DNA of 64,000 nt from Kaistella carnis. GTDB lineage: Bacteria > Bacteroidota > Bacteroidia > Flavobacteriales > Weeksellaceae. The notes under the pieces were generated by a model. The model was not told the DNA's origin, ran no database searches, and saw only the letters and a program-made list of their open reading frames with translations. The stretch's first letter is position 1, and every line of letters begins with the position of its first letter. Both the position numbers and the translations under genes were made by a program. The stretch covers positions 1,302,001-1,366,000 of the forward strand of contig NZ_CP034159.1 in the NCBI RefSeq assembly GCF_003860585.1, read 5' to 3'. Below, piece after piece: positions 46,650-54,695 of the stretch.

Positions 46650-47198
46650 TTATACGGGGTTGCTGTGTTCCCAATCTGCTTTATTAATTTGAAATAAATC
46701 CATCAATTTATTTCCATAATTTATTTGGCGATTTAATTTCATTCCATTTTTTGAGGCAACTTTTTTTGAATTTAGATTTTCTTGAACAATAATAGAAATC
46801 AGTCTATCGTGAAAATTATTTTCAAAAGCATAGTCTCTACATTTTTTTGCACTTTCAATTGCAAATCCTTTCATTCGATATTCAGGCAGAATAGAATAGG
46901 CTACTTCTAATTCAAAATTATTTTCAACTTCCCTTACTAAAAGTCCACATTGCCCAATTAATTTATTGTCCTCCTTGGAAATTAAAACATTTTGTCCACC
47001 GAGATTATTTTCATACCTGTCAAATGTCCATTCAAACCATTTTTCACAACGTTCTTGTGGCGATTTATATTCTGTCATTCCAAGCAATTGTGCAGTTTCA
47101 TCATCCTTGAATAATTCCAACCAATTTTCAAAGTCAGAATCTTCTAAATTTCGAAATTTTAATCTGTCCGTTTCTTGGTTTATTAAAAGAAATTTCAT
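46650..47198 (-). CDS. GNAT family N-acetyltransferase (RimJ/RimL type, cassette gene)
   Basis: 182 residues: opening ETDRLKFRNLEDSDFENWLELF, then LIGQCGLLVREVENNFELEVAYSILPEYRMKGFAIESAKKC (acetyl-CoA loop R-x-x-G-x-A) and IIVQENLNSKKVASKNGMKL. This is the Acetyltransf_3 class that modifies protein N-termini or small molecules; the target is unknown. The stop TAA lies in the cassette core at 46650 (GTATAA). Acetyltransferases are among the commonest integron cargo. Confidence 0.92.
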   Translation of the reverse strand: MKFLLINQETDRLKFRNLEDSDFENWLELFKDDETAQLLGMTEYKSPQERCEKWFEWTFDRYENNLGGQNVLISKEDNKLIGQCGLLVREVENNFELEVAYSILPEYRMKGFAIESAKKCRDYAFENNFHDRLISIIVQENLNSKKVASKNGMKLNRQINYGNKLMDLFQINKADWEHSNPV

Positions 47199-47225
47199 TT
47201 GGTGACGATATTTTTTTGCAATCTC

Positions 47226-47350
47226 GTATAACGTTTTGCGTATTGGCGATGTTGCGGCTTAAAATACCGCCTTTTTCTATTAAAAATTAAATTTCGAAAC
47301 ATCTAAAATAGTTAAACTTGCGATTCCTCCGCACTATTGCCAATACGATG
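47226..47350. repeat. attC-like site, family A (125 bp)
   Basis: Core GTATAAC; arms GTATTGGCGATGTTGCGGC and CCTCCGCACTATTGCCAATAC; loop TTTCGAAACATCTAAAATAG. Ends GATG before TTATGCGGCG. Confidence 0.82.
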
Positions 47351-47365
47351 TTATGCGGCGTTTTT

Positions 47366-48250
47366 TTAATCTGTTAATGTCAGTTCCATAGCAAGAATAC
47401 AGTAACTATTTGTATTTTTGGTCATGTCTTTAATTGCTGGTTGCCAATTGTTACCTCTAAAAATTTTCGTCTTATTTTCATCCTGACTTAGAATACTTCC
47501 GAAAGAAGGAGAGTACGATTTACCTAACAGTTTTTCGCTACTATTTTTCATTGTATGTTTATATTCATATGAATTTTTTTGATTTTTGATCCAATCTACA
47601 GCGATGAAAATTCCATTTTCAGGAATTATAACATTTGTGAATGATAAATCTACATTAGTTTTATGTTTGCCTTTTTTTGCGATTCCAATAATGTTTTCGT
47701 TATATAATTCATTCATAGGATTACCATAATTGTCAACCGAATAAATTCTAACATTGAAAATTGAATTTTCCACCATACTGTTGGTTAGAATTTTTATGTT
47801 TTTTACAAATTTATTTTTGTAAGATTTGTTTTCAAAGAATTTTCCGATTATCCACGACGAATTTTGTGTTGCAGATAATCCATAATATTGATTAATTTTT
47901 GATGCTTTAAATTCGTCAAGCAGTATTTCATTTTGGTTTTTTCTTTTGAATAAAATGACCTCTTGAAGTAGTTTTTCTTTTGGAAAAAGTTCAATGTTGG
48001 AATTTTTTTGCATCAAATCAAGGCTGATTTTCTCATATCCAACAGCGTTTATTAAAACTTGGGATTGCTTTTCAAAAAGGAAATTTCCTAGAGAATCAGA
48101 TGACGTTCCGTAATCACTATTTTGAGATTTTATGTTTGCATATCTGATCGGTGTTTTATCAATACCGTCAATCAACACAAATTTAGAAATTTGTGCATTT
48201 AATAAAAATGTGTTTAAAACAAAAAATATTAATATTAGCGGTGTTTTCAT
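47366..48250 (-). CDS. secreted protein with N-terminal CarboxypepD_reg-like domain (cassette gene)
   Basis: The frame starts at 48262, but that ATG is part of the core site; the ATG at 48250 gives the signal peptide MKTPLILIFFVLNTFLLNAQ. Residues 20-80 (FVLIDGIDKTPIRYANIKSQ, GTSSDSLGNFLFEK, LINAVGYEKISLDL) form a carboxypeptidase-regulatory beta-sandwich, as at the N-terminus of TonB-dependent receptors, but no plug or barrel follows. The C-terminal 150 residues (FNVRIYSVDNYGNPMNELYNENI, IIPENGIFIAVDWIK) are a second beta-rich domain. Probably periplasmic or outer-membrane associated. Confidence 0.8.
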   Translation of the reverse strand: MKTPLILIFFVLNTFLLNAQISKFVLIDGIDKTPIRYANIKSQNSDYGTSSDSLGNFLFEKQSQVLINAVGYEKISLDLMQKNSNIELFPKEKLLQEVILFKRKNQNEILLDEFKASKINQYYGLSATQNSSWIIGKFFENKSYKNKFVKNIKILTNSMVENSIFNVRIYSVDNYGNPMNELYNENIIGIAKKGKHKTNVDLSFTNVIIPENGIFIAVDWIKNQKNSYEYKHTMKNSSEKLLGKSYSPSFGSILSQDENKTKIFRGNNWQPAIKDMTKNTNSYCILAMELTLTD

Positions 48251-48258
48251 AAAATGTC

Positions 48259-48387
48259 GCATAACGTTTTGCAGCTTGCAGAAGTGGCGGATTAAGGGAG
48301 CCTAGACTTTCGGTTCTTCACTTGACTTTGCAAGTACAAAACCAACTTTAAATTAAGCCCAAAACCCGCCATTTTTGCAAACTGCTG
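48259..48387. repeat. attC-like site, family E (129 bp)
   Basis: Core GCATAAC; arms GTTTTGCAGCTTGCAGAAGTGGCGG and CCCGCCATTTTTGCAAACTGCTG (arm written in part). Ends CTG before TTAGTGTC. Same family as the interrupted site at 49465/51187. Confidence 0.8.
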
Positions 48388-48398
48388 TTAGTGTCTGG

Positions 48399-49004
48399 TT
48401 ATTTATTTATTGCAAATTTGTCTTTTCCACGAATTATTATTTCTTTTGATTTTTTTATGTTTTCTTCGGTTTTAGTAATTAGATTGACAATGTTAAATTT
48501 CAATTTTTCTTGACTATTTTCAAATTTCTCTACATTTATTTTTAAAATATAATTCTCATCAACTACATAATTTTCATAGTCAGCATTTATTATTTCATTA
48601 TCTATTTTAAAAATTGTAGAGTTTTCTTTTATGCTTGTATATTTCATTTTCAAATTATTTAATGAAATTAATTTTGGTTTATAAGTCGATTTAGTTACAA
48701 TATATAATTTTCCCTTATAATTTACATTTTCGATTTCAAAATTACCTTTTTCGACATTAACATTTTCAATTTCATTTGGATTTAATGTTTTCAAAACACT
48801 TTCATTTGTTAGTTTTCCATTTATAAAATAAGCTGGCTTTCTATCACTTTCAATTTTATTTATATAATTTACGCTAATTATAGTATCATTTTCAGATACA
48901 GTTTCTTGCTTTACTATTTTTAATCCATTTACTTTTTCAGATTTTATTTGTCCAAAAGTGTTTAATGTTAAAAGTATTACTGAAATAAATAATATTTTCT
49001 TCAT
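48399..49004 (-). CDS. secreted TonB-plug-like hypothetical protein (cassette gene)
   Basis: 201 residues with signal peptide MKKILFISVILLTLNTFG. Central part KPAYFINGKLTNESVLKTLNPNEIENVNVEKGN resembles the plug-like segment (x-ING-x ... LxPxxIexixVxKg) seen in short BlaR1/TonB-associated proteins of Flavobacteriia. The rest is beta-rich and unassigned. It lies 2 bp downstream of the lipoprotein gene at 49007 (codirectional), so both share one cassette. Confidence 0.68.
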   Translation of the reverse strand: MKKILFISVILLTLNTFGQIKSEKVNGLKIVKQETVSENDTIISVNYINKIESDRKPAYFINGKLTNESVLKTLNPNEIENVNVEKGNFEIENVNYKGKLYIVTKSTYKPKLISLNNLKMKYTSIKENSTIFKIDNEIINADYENYVVDENYILKINVEKFENSQEKLKFNIVNLITKTEENIKKSKEIIIRGKDKFAINK

Positions 49005-49006
49005 AA

Positions 49007-49420
49007 TTATTTTGCTAAAGTTATAATTCCATTTTTGTCCTTTTCAAATAATGCATTTTCTCTATCTATAAAAACTTTATAATCTTCAAAATCACCATTT
49101 TTCCGATTTAATTCAGATATTTTAATTGATTTATTATTTTTCAAAAAAACTAGTAAATTAATTCCATCTGATAGATGAATTTGATTTCCGTTTATGTTTG
49201 ATAAATCAATGTTCAATTCAGTTTGAGTTTTTTCTATGTTAGAATATGGTTCTAAAATTAATAATTTGTCATAATCTAGTTTGTCAATCAAAGTTAAATC
49301 TATTTTCGTTGGATTGTCTTTAATCTTCGTTTCAATGATTTTGGTTAATGATTTATCAGATTTTAATTGACAAGAAGTCATAAACAAAAGAGTTGTAAGC
49401 AATATAAATATTTTTTTCAT
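49007..49420 (-). CDS. small lipoprotein (cassette gene)
   Basis: 137 residues with lipobox FMTSC (MKKIFILLTTLLFMTSCQL). The body is Asp/Lys/Asn-rich (ETKIKDNPTKIDLTLIDKLDYDKLLILEPYS) with no recognised domain. First gene of a two-gene cassette (48388-49471). Confidence 0.68.
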   Translation of the reverse strand: MKKIFILLTTLLFMTSCQLKSDKSLTKIIETKIKDNPTKIDLTLIDKLDYDKLLILEPYSNIEKTQTELNIDLSNINGNQIHLSDGINLLVFLKNNKSIKISELNRKNGDFEDYKVFIDRENALFEKDKNGIITLAK

Positions 49421-49473
49421 TTCTTATTAAGTTTATTTTTTACGTTTCGTTCAGGTTAACTAGCCACTAACGT

Positions 49474-51186
49474 CAGTCTGTGAAAAAACCTCCGTTTATT
49501 ACTTCAAAAATAGCTAAATTATTTCAATAATACGGGAGGAAATTCGTATATTTAATAATGCAACACATCACAGGAATAGCCCGCAATCAAATGGTTTTTA
49601 CAAGTTTAGAAGATTCGATTTCTGAAGATAATTCGGTTCGGTTTGTAGATGCCTTTGTTGAGAATATCGATTTAAAAGCATTAGGTTTTGAACTGCAAAT
49701 GCTAAAAACGGAAGGACGACCGAGTTTCAGTACGCAAACATTTCTCAAAATCTATTTGTATGGTTATCTGAATGGACTTCGGAGTTCACGGAAACTCGAA
49801 AAAGAATGTGTGCGCAATATTGAATTACAATGGCTTTTATTTGGACTTGTACCCAATTACCACAGCATTTCTGATTTTAGAAAAAACAATCCGTCGGGTT
49901 TAAAAAAGCTGTTCAAAGTATTCGTTTCTTTTTTGAAAGATGCAGATCTAATTGCTGGAGAAACCATCGCCATTGACGGTACTAAAAGTAGAGCGCACAA
50001 CAGCAAAAAAGCCAATTTTAATCAAAAGAAAATTGATAAACACTTGGCTTATATTGAAGAGAAAACACAGCAATACCTGGATGAATTGGCTCAGAATGAC
50101 GAGAAAGAAAATAGCATGACAATCACTAAGATTCAGGAAAAGATTGAAAGATTAAAGAAAAATAAACTCGGCTACGAAGTCTTAGAAGAAAAACTAAAAG
50201 CAAGTGGCGAACCTCAGATAAGTACTACCGATGAAGATTCACGAGCACTGTTGGTTCAGGGGCAAGTTGTAGAAGTAAGTTATAATATTCAAGCCGCTGT
50301 TGATGCTCAATATAATTTGGTTGTGGCTACACACACCATTAATCGTAATGATCGTAATGCTTTGAGCGCAATTGCAATTGAAGCTAAGGAGAATTTGGGA
50401 ATTGAAACATTCACTGCTTTAGTTGACAAAGGTTATCACAATGGTCGGGAAATCACCCAATGCAAAGAGCAAAACATTATCACCATTGTTGCGCATCCAG
50501 ATCAGGGAAAAAGCAACGAAAATGGCACTCAACCAGATTATTTTGTTTCAAAATTCATTTACAATACAGACGATGACACTTACACTTGTCCGGCAAACCA
50601 AGTTTTAAAAACGACGGGACGATGGCACAAGAAAACCCGCGATAGAGACAGCTACGACTTCAAAAAATACCGAACTCCAGCTTGTAAAGAATGTCCTGTA
50701 AAATCACTTTGTACGAGCAGAACAGGAGGCCGAGAGATTGATAGAAGTCAATATGCCGATGCTGTTGCAGAAAACAATCAGCGCTACCAAGCTAATGCGC
50801 AATTATACCGAAAGCGGCAGGAGATCAACGAGCATATTTTCGGAACAATCAAAAGGCAGTGGGGCTACAATCACACGAATTTAACGGGACTTGAAAAAGT
50901 AAATGGTGAACACAGTTTAATCATGCTGGTGTATAACATCAAACGTGCGATAAATATTCTTGGAGTTCCGGAATTAATTGCCAAATTGAAGAACTGGAAG
51001 TCACCTTACAAAGCGAAAGGTTGTTTTGTTTTTAGACAGACTTGTTTTGCGTTTATTTTAGCCCCATTGGAAAATACATTATCAATTGCAGCATAAAAAA
51101 TAGCCGATCTTAAAACGCATTTATTGAGGTGTGGAAGGTTGGTTTTCTTAAGGAATTACTGGAAAGCTGAGTTTATTCACAGCCTG
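49474..51186 (+). mobile_element. IS1182-family insertion sequence (1713 bp)
   Basis: Terminal inverted repeats CAGTCTGTGAAAAAACC and (complement of the right end) CAGGCTGTGAATAAACT. Flanked by a 4-bp direct repeat ACGT (49470-49473 and 51187-51190). It contains one transposase gene. Confidence 0.88.
49558..51096 (+). CDS. IS1182 family DDE transposase
   Basis: 512 residues. N-terminal DUF772-like helical domain (FVDAFVENIDLKALGF, LKIYLYGYLNGLRSSRKLE). DDE catalytic domain includes IAIDGTKSRAHNSKKANF (first Asp), LVDKGYHNGREI (second Asp region) and QEINEHIFGTIKRQWGY with the final Glu. A four-Cys cluster (YTCPANQVL, CKECPVKSLC) sits between. It is intact, so the IS may be active. Confidence 0.93.
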   Translation: MQHITGIARNQMVFTSLEDSISEDNSVRFVDAFVENIDLKALGFELQMLKTEGRPSFSTQTFLKIYLYGYLNGLRSSRKLEKECVRNIELQWLLFGLVPNYHSISDFRKNNPSGLKKLFKVFVSFLKDADLIAGETIAIDGTKSRAHNSKKANFNQKKIDKHLAYIEEKTQQYLDELAQNDEKENSMTITKIQEKIERLKKNKLGYEVLEEKLKASGEPQISTTDEDSRALLVQGQVVEVSYNIQAAVDAQYNLVVATHTINRNDRNALSAIAIEAKENLGIETFTALVDKGYHNGREITQCKEQNIITIVAHPDQGKSNENGTQPDYFVSKFIYNTDDDTYTCPANQVLKTTGRWHKKTRDRDSYDFKKYRTPACKECPVKSLCTSRTGGREIDRSQYADAVAENNQRYQANAQLYRKRQEINEHIFGTIKRQWGYNHTNLTGLEKVNGEHSLIMLVYNIKRAINILGVPELIAKLKNWKSPYKAKGCFVFRQTCFAFILAPLENTLSIAA

Positions 51187-51314
51187 ACGTTTTGCAGCTT
51201 GGCGAAGTGGCGGAAATCGAAGCACAAATGTTCAGTTTTGCACAAAAGTTCAATCGAAGAACTGCCGTTGAATTTAGCACTAAACCCGCCATTTTGCCAA
51301 ACTGCTGTTGGCTG

Positions 51315-51866
51315 TCAGGCATTTTTCATTTTTTGTTGTATTCTTTCAATTTGGTTTAAATGTCTAATAATATGATTGATAAAAAACTGAAAAGTGTCAC
51401 CTAATTTTAGTTTGATTAAATTTGAAATTGAAGTCTGAATTTTCAGTTTGTTTAAACTCACATTTCTTGAATGATTTAGCAAATCCAAAAGTTTGATTTG
51501 TTGGTTTATAAATTTGTCAATTACAATTTTGTCAAGATTTGAATTTAATGGATTTTTGTCTTTAAATGTTTTCATTTTATTCAACTTTTCTTTTGGCAAC
51601 ATACTTTTTGCAAAGTAACTTCCTAAAATTCCACTTTTAAACTCAATGTCGGTTTTGGTAGATGAATTTTTTATTTTACTTTCCATTTGTGGTAAATAAA
51701 AGTCGCCATATAAGTTCAAATGTTCCAAACACTCCAAAACGCTCCACGAAATTTCGTTTTCTTTCCACGTTAATGTATTCAAATCATAAGATTTTAGTTT
51801 TTCTGCTTGGTTGATTATTTGTCTTGTCTGCTCCAGTAGTGTTTGTATCAATTTTTCTGATTGCAT
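51315..51866 (-). CDS. DinB-superfamily protein (cassette gene)
   Basis: The frame extends to 51926; ATG at 51866 (MQSEKLIQTLLEQTRQIINQ) gives 183 residues, the normal length, and leaves a leader after the upstream regulator. Four-helix DinB_2 pattern: WSVLECLEHLNLYGDFYLPQME (first His), and FFINHIIRHLNQIERIQQKM with the two C-terminal His; together a metal-binding triad as in bacillithiol/mycothiol-dependent transferases. The substrate is unknown. Shares a cassette with the Crp-type regulator directly upstream. Confidence 0.85.
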   Translation of the reverse strand: MQSEKLIQTLLEQTRQIINQAEKLKSYDLNTLTWKENEISWSVLECLEHLNLYGDFYLPQMESKIKNSSTKTDIEFKSGILGSYFAKSMLPKEKLNKMKTFKDKNPLNSNLDKIVIDKFINQQIKLLDLLNHSRNVSLNKLKIQTSISNLIKLKLGDTFQFFINHIIRHLNQIERIQQKMKNA

Positions 51867-51922
51867 AATTTTAAATTTTATGCAAAGTTCTAAAAAGCAT
51901 TTTCCATAAACCTTGATTGAAG

Positions 51923-52429
51923 TCAAGACTTTTTTAGTCTTGATAATGTTTCGGCACTCATTCTCAAATAATTTGCAATATGTCTGTTTGGAATTTCCTG
52001 AAAAAGTTGCGGACTTCGTTTTAAAACTCTTTCGTATCGTTCTTTGGGTGAATTTTTCAAAATATCAATTTCACGTTCCATTTGTTGAAGAACTAAGTTT
52101 TCCAAAATCTTCGTCCATAAATTTCTATTATTTTCAGTTTCTAAAAATTTTTCAATTTGTTCTTTGGTTATAACCTTTACAACAGTCTTTTTAATTGCTT
52201 GAATATATAAGTCAGAAGGTTTTCCCGTCAAAAAAGAGTCCAACGAAACGATTAAATTTTCTTTGTAACCAAAACGTATTGTTTGTTCTTCATAATCGTC
52301 TAACACAAAAATTCTTAAACTTCCGCTTTCGATATAATACAAATTAGTGTCAATGCTACCTTTTACTTTCAGAAACTCATTTCTGTCGATTGTAATTTCT
52401 TTGTCCGAAAGTTCAACTATTTCTTTCAT
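51923..52429 (-). CDS. Crp/Fnr-family regulator (cassette gene)
   Basis: The open frame reaches 52468 through a TTG inside the core site; the ATG at 52429 (MKEIVELSDKEITIDRNEF) is preferred. 168 residues. cNMP-like barrel (NLYYIESGSLRIFVLDDYEEQTIRFG) and a short C-terminal HTH (QEIPNRHIANYLRMSAETLSRLKKS). The N-terminus is about 20 residues shorter than related regulators. Position suggests it controls the DinB gene it is paired with. Confidence 0.82.
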   Translation of the reverse strand: MKEIVELSDKEITIDRNEFLKVKGSIDTNLYYIESGSLRIFVLDDYEEQTIRFGYKENLIVSLDSFLTGKPSDLYIQAIKKTVVKVITKEQIEKFLETENNRNLWTKILENLVLQQMEREIDILKNSPKERYERVLKRSPQLFQEIPNRHIANYLRMSAETLSRLKKS

Positions 52430-52462
52430 CTTCTGTCTGGTCGTGAGTTTCGATATGCTTGC

Positions 52463-52588
52463 AGCCAACGGCTGGGTATTTCTGTTGGCGGCGGCTTTTT
52501 ATAACAAGTCTTGGTAAATATACCAAATTGAATAACTAACAAAAGTATTTTATGATATAACTTCCGACCCGCTAATAGAAATACTGTG
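52463..52588. repeat. attC-like site, family D (126 bp)
   Basis: Core AGCCAAC; arms GGGTATTTCTGTTGGCGGCGG and CCGACCCGCTAATAGAAATAC; ends TGTG before TTACCTGC. The relic at 17000-17117 derives from this family. Confidence 0.8.
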
Positions 52589-52605
52589 TTACCTGCTGCT
52601 ATATT

Positions 52606-53343
52606 TTATTGTTCATCTGTCGTTACGCCGATTATTACTCCAAAATTTCCATCTGTTTGCACCCAATCTTCTTCAGGAAGATATGTTCGTGAAACAAGGC
52701 CATCAAGATATAAAGCATTTTTACAACCCAAACTTTTGAAATAGTTAGCAAAATCATAGAAATTTATTTCGCTTTTTGACATTATAAAGACGACTTTATT
52801 ATCTGGCAAAATTCCAACTCCGTTTCTAATATTTAGATTTGTTGAACCTTCTTTAAACGCAGAATGAATCTGTCCGTTAATTACTAACATCGGTCCTGAT
52901 TGAGTTGCATATTTTATATTTAATTTGTTACTTAATTTTGATGCATTACAAATCGCAGGCAAATTATCCATCGTGATATAAAAAACTCCGTTCGGTTTTA
53001 AGTAGAAATTTCCATTTCCATTTGTCGTATCCAAAGGGGTTATCTGTCTTTTATTTTCTATAAAAAGTCCTTGTGGTGAGTTGTCTTGCTTATACATTCC
53101 CCCGTTCATTGCAAAAACTAATCTTTTGTTATCTTTTTCAACCCAATTTTTCAAATTTTGAATACTTTTAAAGTTATTCTTTTTATTGTCCTTCCAATAA
53201 AGTATGATTTCTTGTTTTTTCGTGTCAACAATGTAATATACAAATTGATCGTCCTCAACTTTTAGTTTTTGAGAGTAAGCAAATATTCCTGCAATCACAA
53301 GAATAAGTAATAACATCAATATAAAAACTTTCTTTACTTTCAC
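52606..53343 (-). CDS. phosphodiester glycosidase family protein (NAGPA domain, cassette gene)
   Basis: 245 residues. N-terminal membrane anchor or signal (KVFILMLLLILVIAGIFAY). PF09992 marks: LVFAMNGGMYKQDNSPQGLFIENK, YATQSGPMLVINGQIH, NGVGILPDNKVVFIMSKS and CKNALYLDGLVSR. The fold is shared by the human uncovering enzyme NAGPA and bacterial exopolysaccharide-related proteins; an envelope glycan role is likely. Cassette boundaries 52589 and 53371 match over 6 nt. Confidence 0.88.
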   Translation of the reverse strand: MKVKKVFILMLLLILVIAGIFAYSQKLKVEDDQFVYYIVDTKKQEIILYWKDNKKNNFKSIQNLKNWVEKDNKRLVFAMNGGMYKQDNSPQGLFIENKRQITPLDTTNGNGNFYLKPNGVFYITMDNLPAICNASKLSNKLNIKYATQSGPMLVINGQIHSAFKEGSTNLNIRNGVGILPDNKVVFIMSKSEINFYDFANYFKSLGCKNALYLDGLVSRTYLPEEDWVQTDGNFGVIIGVTTDEQ

Positions 53344-53364
53344 GGATTGTTTTGAAATGGTTGT

Positions 53365-53490
53365 AGGTAACGGGTGGGGTATTGGCGATGTGGCGGATTT
53401 TTAGCACAAAAGTTGATTAGAATTACTGACGTTCAATTTTGCACAAATGTTTAATCGGAGCGGTTTCCCCGCCATATAGCCAATACCTTG
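53365..53490. repeat. attC-like site, family C (126 bp)
   Basis: Core AGGTAAC; arms GGTATTGGCGATGTGGCGG and CCGCCATATAGCCAATACC; loop with GCACAAAAGTTGATTAG and TTTTGCACAAATGTTTAAT. Ends TTG before TTAGCTGTC. Confidence 0.85.
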
Positions 53491-53522
53491 TTAGCTGTCG
53501 TTTTTTCAGCGTGTGGGTGGTT

Positions 53523-53963
53523 TTATCGTCCATATTTTTCTTTTAGTTCGAGTTTTTTAATTCGAGATGTTATTGCTCCTTCTTTTCTTGCGAAGATATG
53601 AGCAAGTTCTTTTATTTTTTTTCCTTCACAAAATAACAATTCAAGTTTTTCATCGTCTTCTTTAGTCCAAGGTTGGTAGGCTTGTTGATGCACTTCCCGA
53701 ATTGTTTCCACCGAATATTTTTTGCTTTCTGTTTGAGGTTGTTGAAGTTCCTTAAATTTTACTAATGAATTTCTAAATGTATCTACAAAGTCTTTTAAAT
53801 CTTCTTCAAAAATCATTACTCTGTGATGTTCTGAACCATTGTCGGACTTTTTGCTTTCAGAAATAGTTAGATACAAATCTCCTTTCTCACTTTTTTTGAT
53901 GTCGAAAAAGTAAGTTCGGTTTCCTTTGGTTATTTTGTCGGTATGTAATTCATTTTTGTTCAT
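53523..53963 (-). CDS. PUR-like (DUF3276) domain fused to SANT/HTH-like domain (cassette gene)
   Basis: The frame extends to 53984, but the ATG at 53963 overlaps the TGA stop of the upstream gene (ATGA), the classical coupled arrangement. 146 residues. Residues 10-60 (KGNRTYFFDIKKSEKGDLYLTISESKK) match the Bacteroidota PUR-alpha-like nucleic-acid-binding family. The C-terminal 50 residues (YQPWTKEDDEKLELLFCEGKKIKELAHIFARKEGAITSRIKKLEL) form a Myb/SANT-like tri-helix with WTKEDDEKL. I do not know a described protein with this combination. Predicted to bind single-stranded or structured nucleic acid. Confidence 0.8.
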   Translation of the reverse strand: MNKNELHTDKITKGNRTYFFDIKKSEKGDLYLTISESKKSDNGSEHHRVMIFEEDLKDFVDTFRNSLVKFKELQQPQTESKKYSVETIREVHQQAYQPWTKEDDEKLELLFCEGKKIKELAHIFARKEGAITSRIKKLELKEKYGR

Positions 53964-54532
53964 TCTGATAAATCTTGAATACATTGCTCTCTAATTTTCC
54001 AAAGTTGATCAAGAGTGTAATTGATGTTATTATTTTTGTGAAGCCAATTTATCAAAAAATTCTTATGTATTTGAATTTTAGGTTGGTTAATTTCATTTGG
54101 TTGGATTTCCGTTTCAAAGAGTAAATCATTTATGAAATCAGCCGATGACGAGTTTTGTTTAGTAAAATCGAAGACCTCATTTTCATACTTCAAATAGTTA
54201 TGTGCTTCTGGGATATATTTCAAGTTGTTTTTTGATAAAGTATTTCCAGCTTTTGGTGTATTATCTGCACTCATCTTGAAAATTCCAAGTGTCAGTTTGA
54301 TGGTGTCAAAATCATTTTCATTTGCTAATTGCTTTAGTACAGCGTGTTTGGTACTACAAGTTCCTTTGTTGTCTGTAAAAATGGTCTTTAAGTCGTCTTT
54401 ATTTGAATTTCTTCCGTAATTCAAATTTTGAATATATTCAGTCGCTTGAAGAAATGTTAAAACGTTTCTTTTCAAGAATTCGTTTGATATTTCTCCGTTT
54501 GGTCTTATGTCAAAGGTCGGAAGTTTGTTCAT
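53960..54532 (-). CDS. hypothetical transglutaminase-like protein (cassette gene)
   Basis: 190 residues, no signal peptide. The segment DNKGTCSTKHAVLKQLANEN resembles the Cys-helix of transglutaminase-like proteases; AHNYLKYENEVFDFTKQ would supply His and Asp of the triad. This is inference from motif shape. It precedes and is coupled to the PUR/SANT gene, so the pair probably works together. Cassette 53491-54564. Confidence 0.7.
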   Translation of the reverse strand: MNKLPTFDIRPNGEISNEFLKRNVLTFLQATEYIQNLNYGRNSNKDDLKTIFTDNKGTCSTKHAVLKQLANENDFDTIKLTLGIFKMSADNTPKAGNTLSKNNLKYIPEAHNYLKYENEVFDFTKQNSSSADFINDLLFETEIQPNEINQPKIQIHKNFLINWLHKNNNINYTLDQLWKIREQCIQDLSE

Positions 54533-54557
54533 AGACGAGAGTTTTGTTTAAAATGAC

Positions 54558-54682
54558 AGCTAACGTTCCGCGTATTGGCGATGGTGCGGCTTTAACGCGG
54601 AAACTTTCTTATTATAAATTACTCTTCGGAACATCTAAAATGGTCAAACTTGCGATTCCTCCGCACTATTGCCAATACGATG
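54558..54682. repeat. attC-like site, family A (125 bp)
   Basis: Core AGCTAAC; arms CGTATTGGCGATGGTGCGGC and CCTCCGCACTATTGCCAATAC; loop CTTCGGAACATCTAAAATGG. Ends GATG before TTAGCAGA. Confidence 0.85.
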
Positions 54683-54695
54683 TTAGCAGATGTGG

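Larger units (their letters stand above)
49465..51307. repeat. attC-like site (family E) split by an IS1182-family insertion
   Basis: Left piece CACTAACGT (49465-49473), right piece ACGTTTTGCAGCTTGGCGAAG onward (51187-51307), ending CTG before TTGGCTGTC. Removing the IS and one ACGT copy restores CACTAACGTTTTGCAGCTTG, matching the intact site at 48259. Confidence 0.82.

Noticed and set aside
49465..49473. Independent attC at 49465 separate from that at 51187
   Set aside because: Only the first nine bases are present before the IS end; the rest is on the other side with an ACGT duplication, so it is one site.
17000..54682. Palindromic sites as simple terminators or MITEs
   Set aside because: They are too long for terminators, lack T tracts, occur at every gene boundary of the arrays only, and have end sequences that match the enclosed gene unit rather than target duplications.
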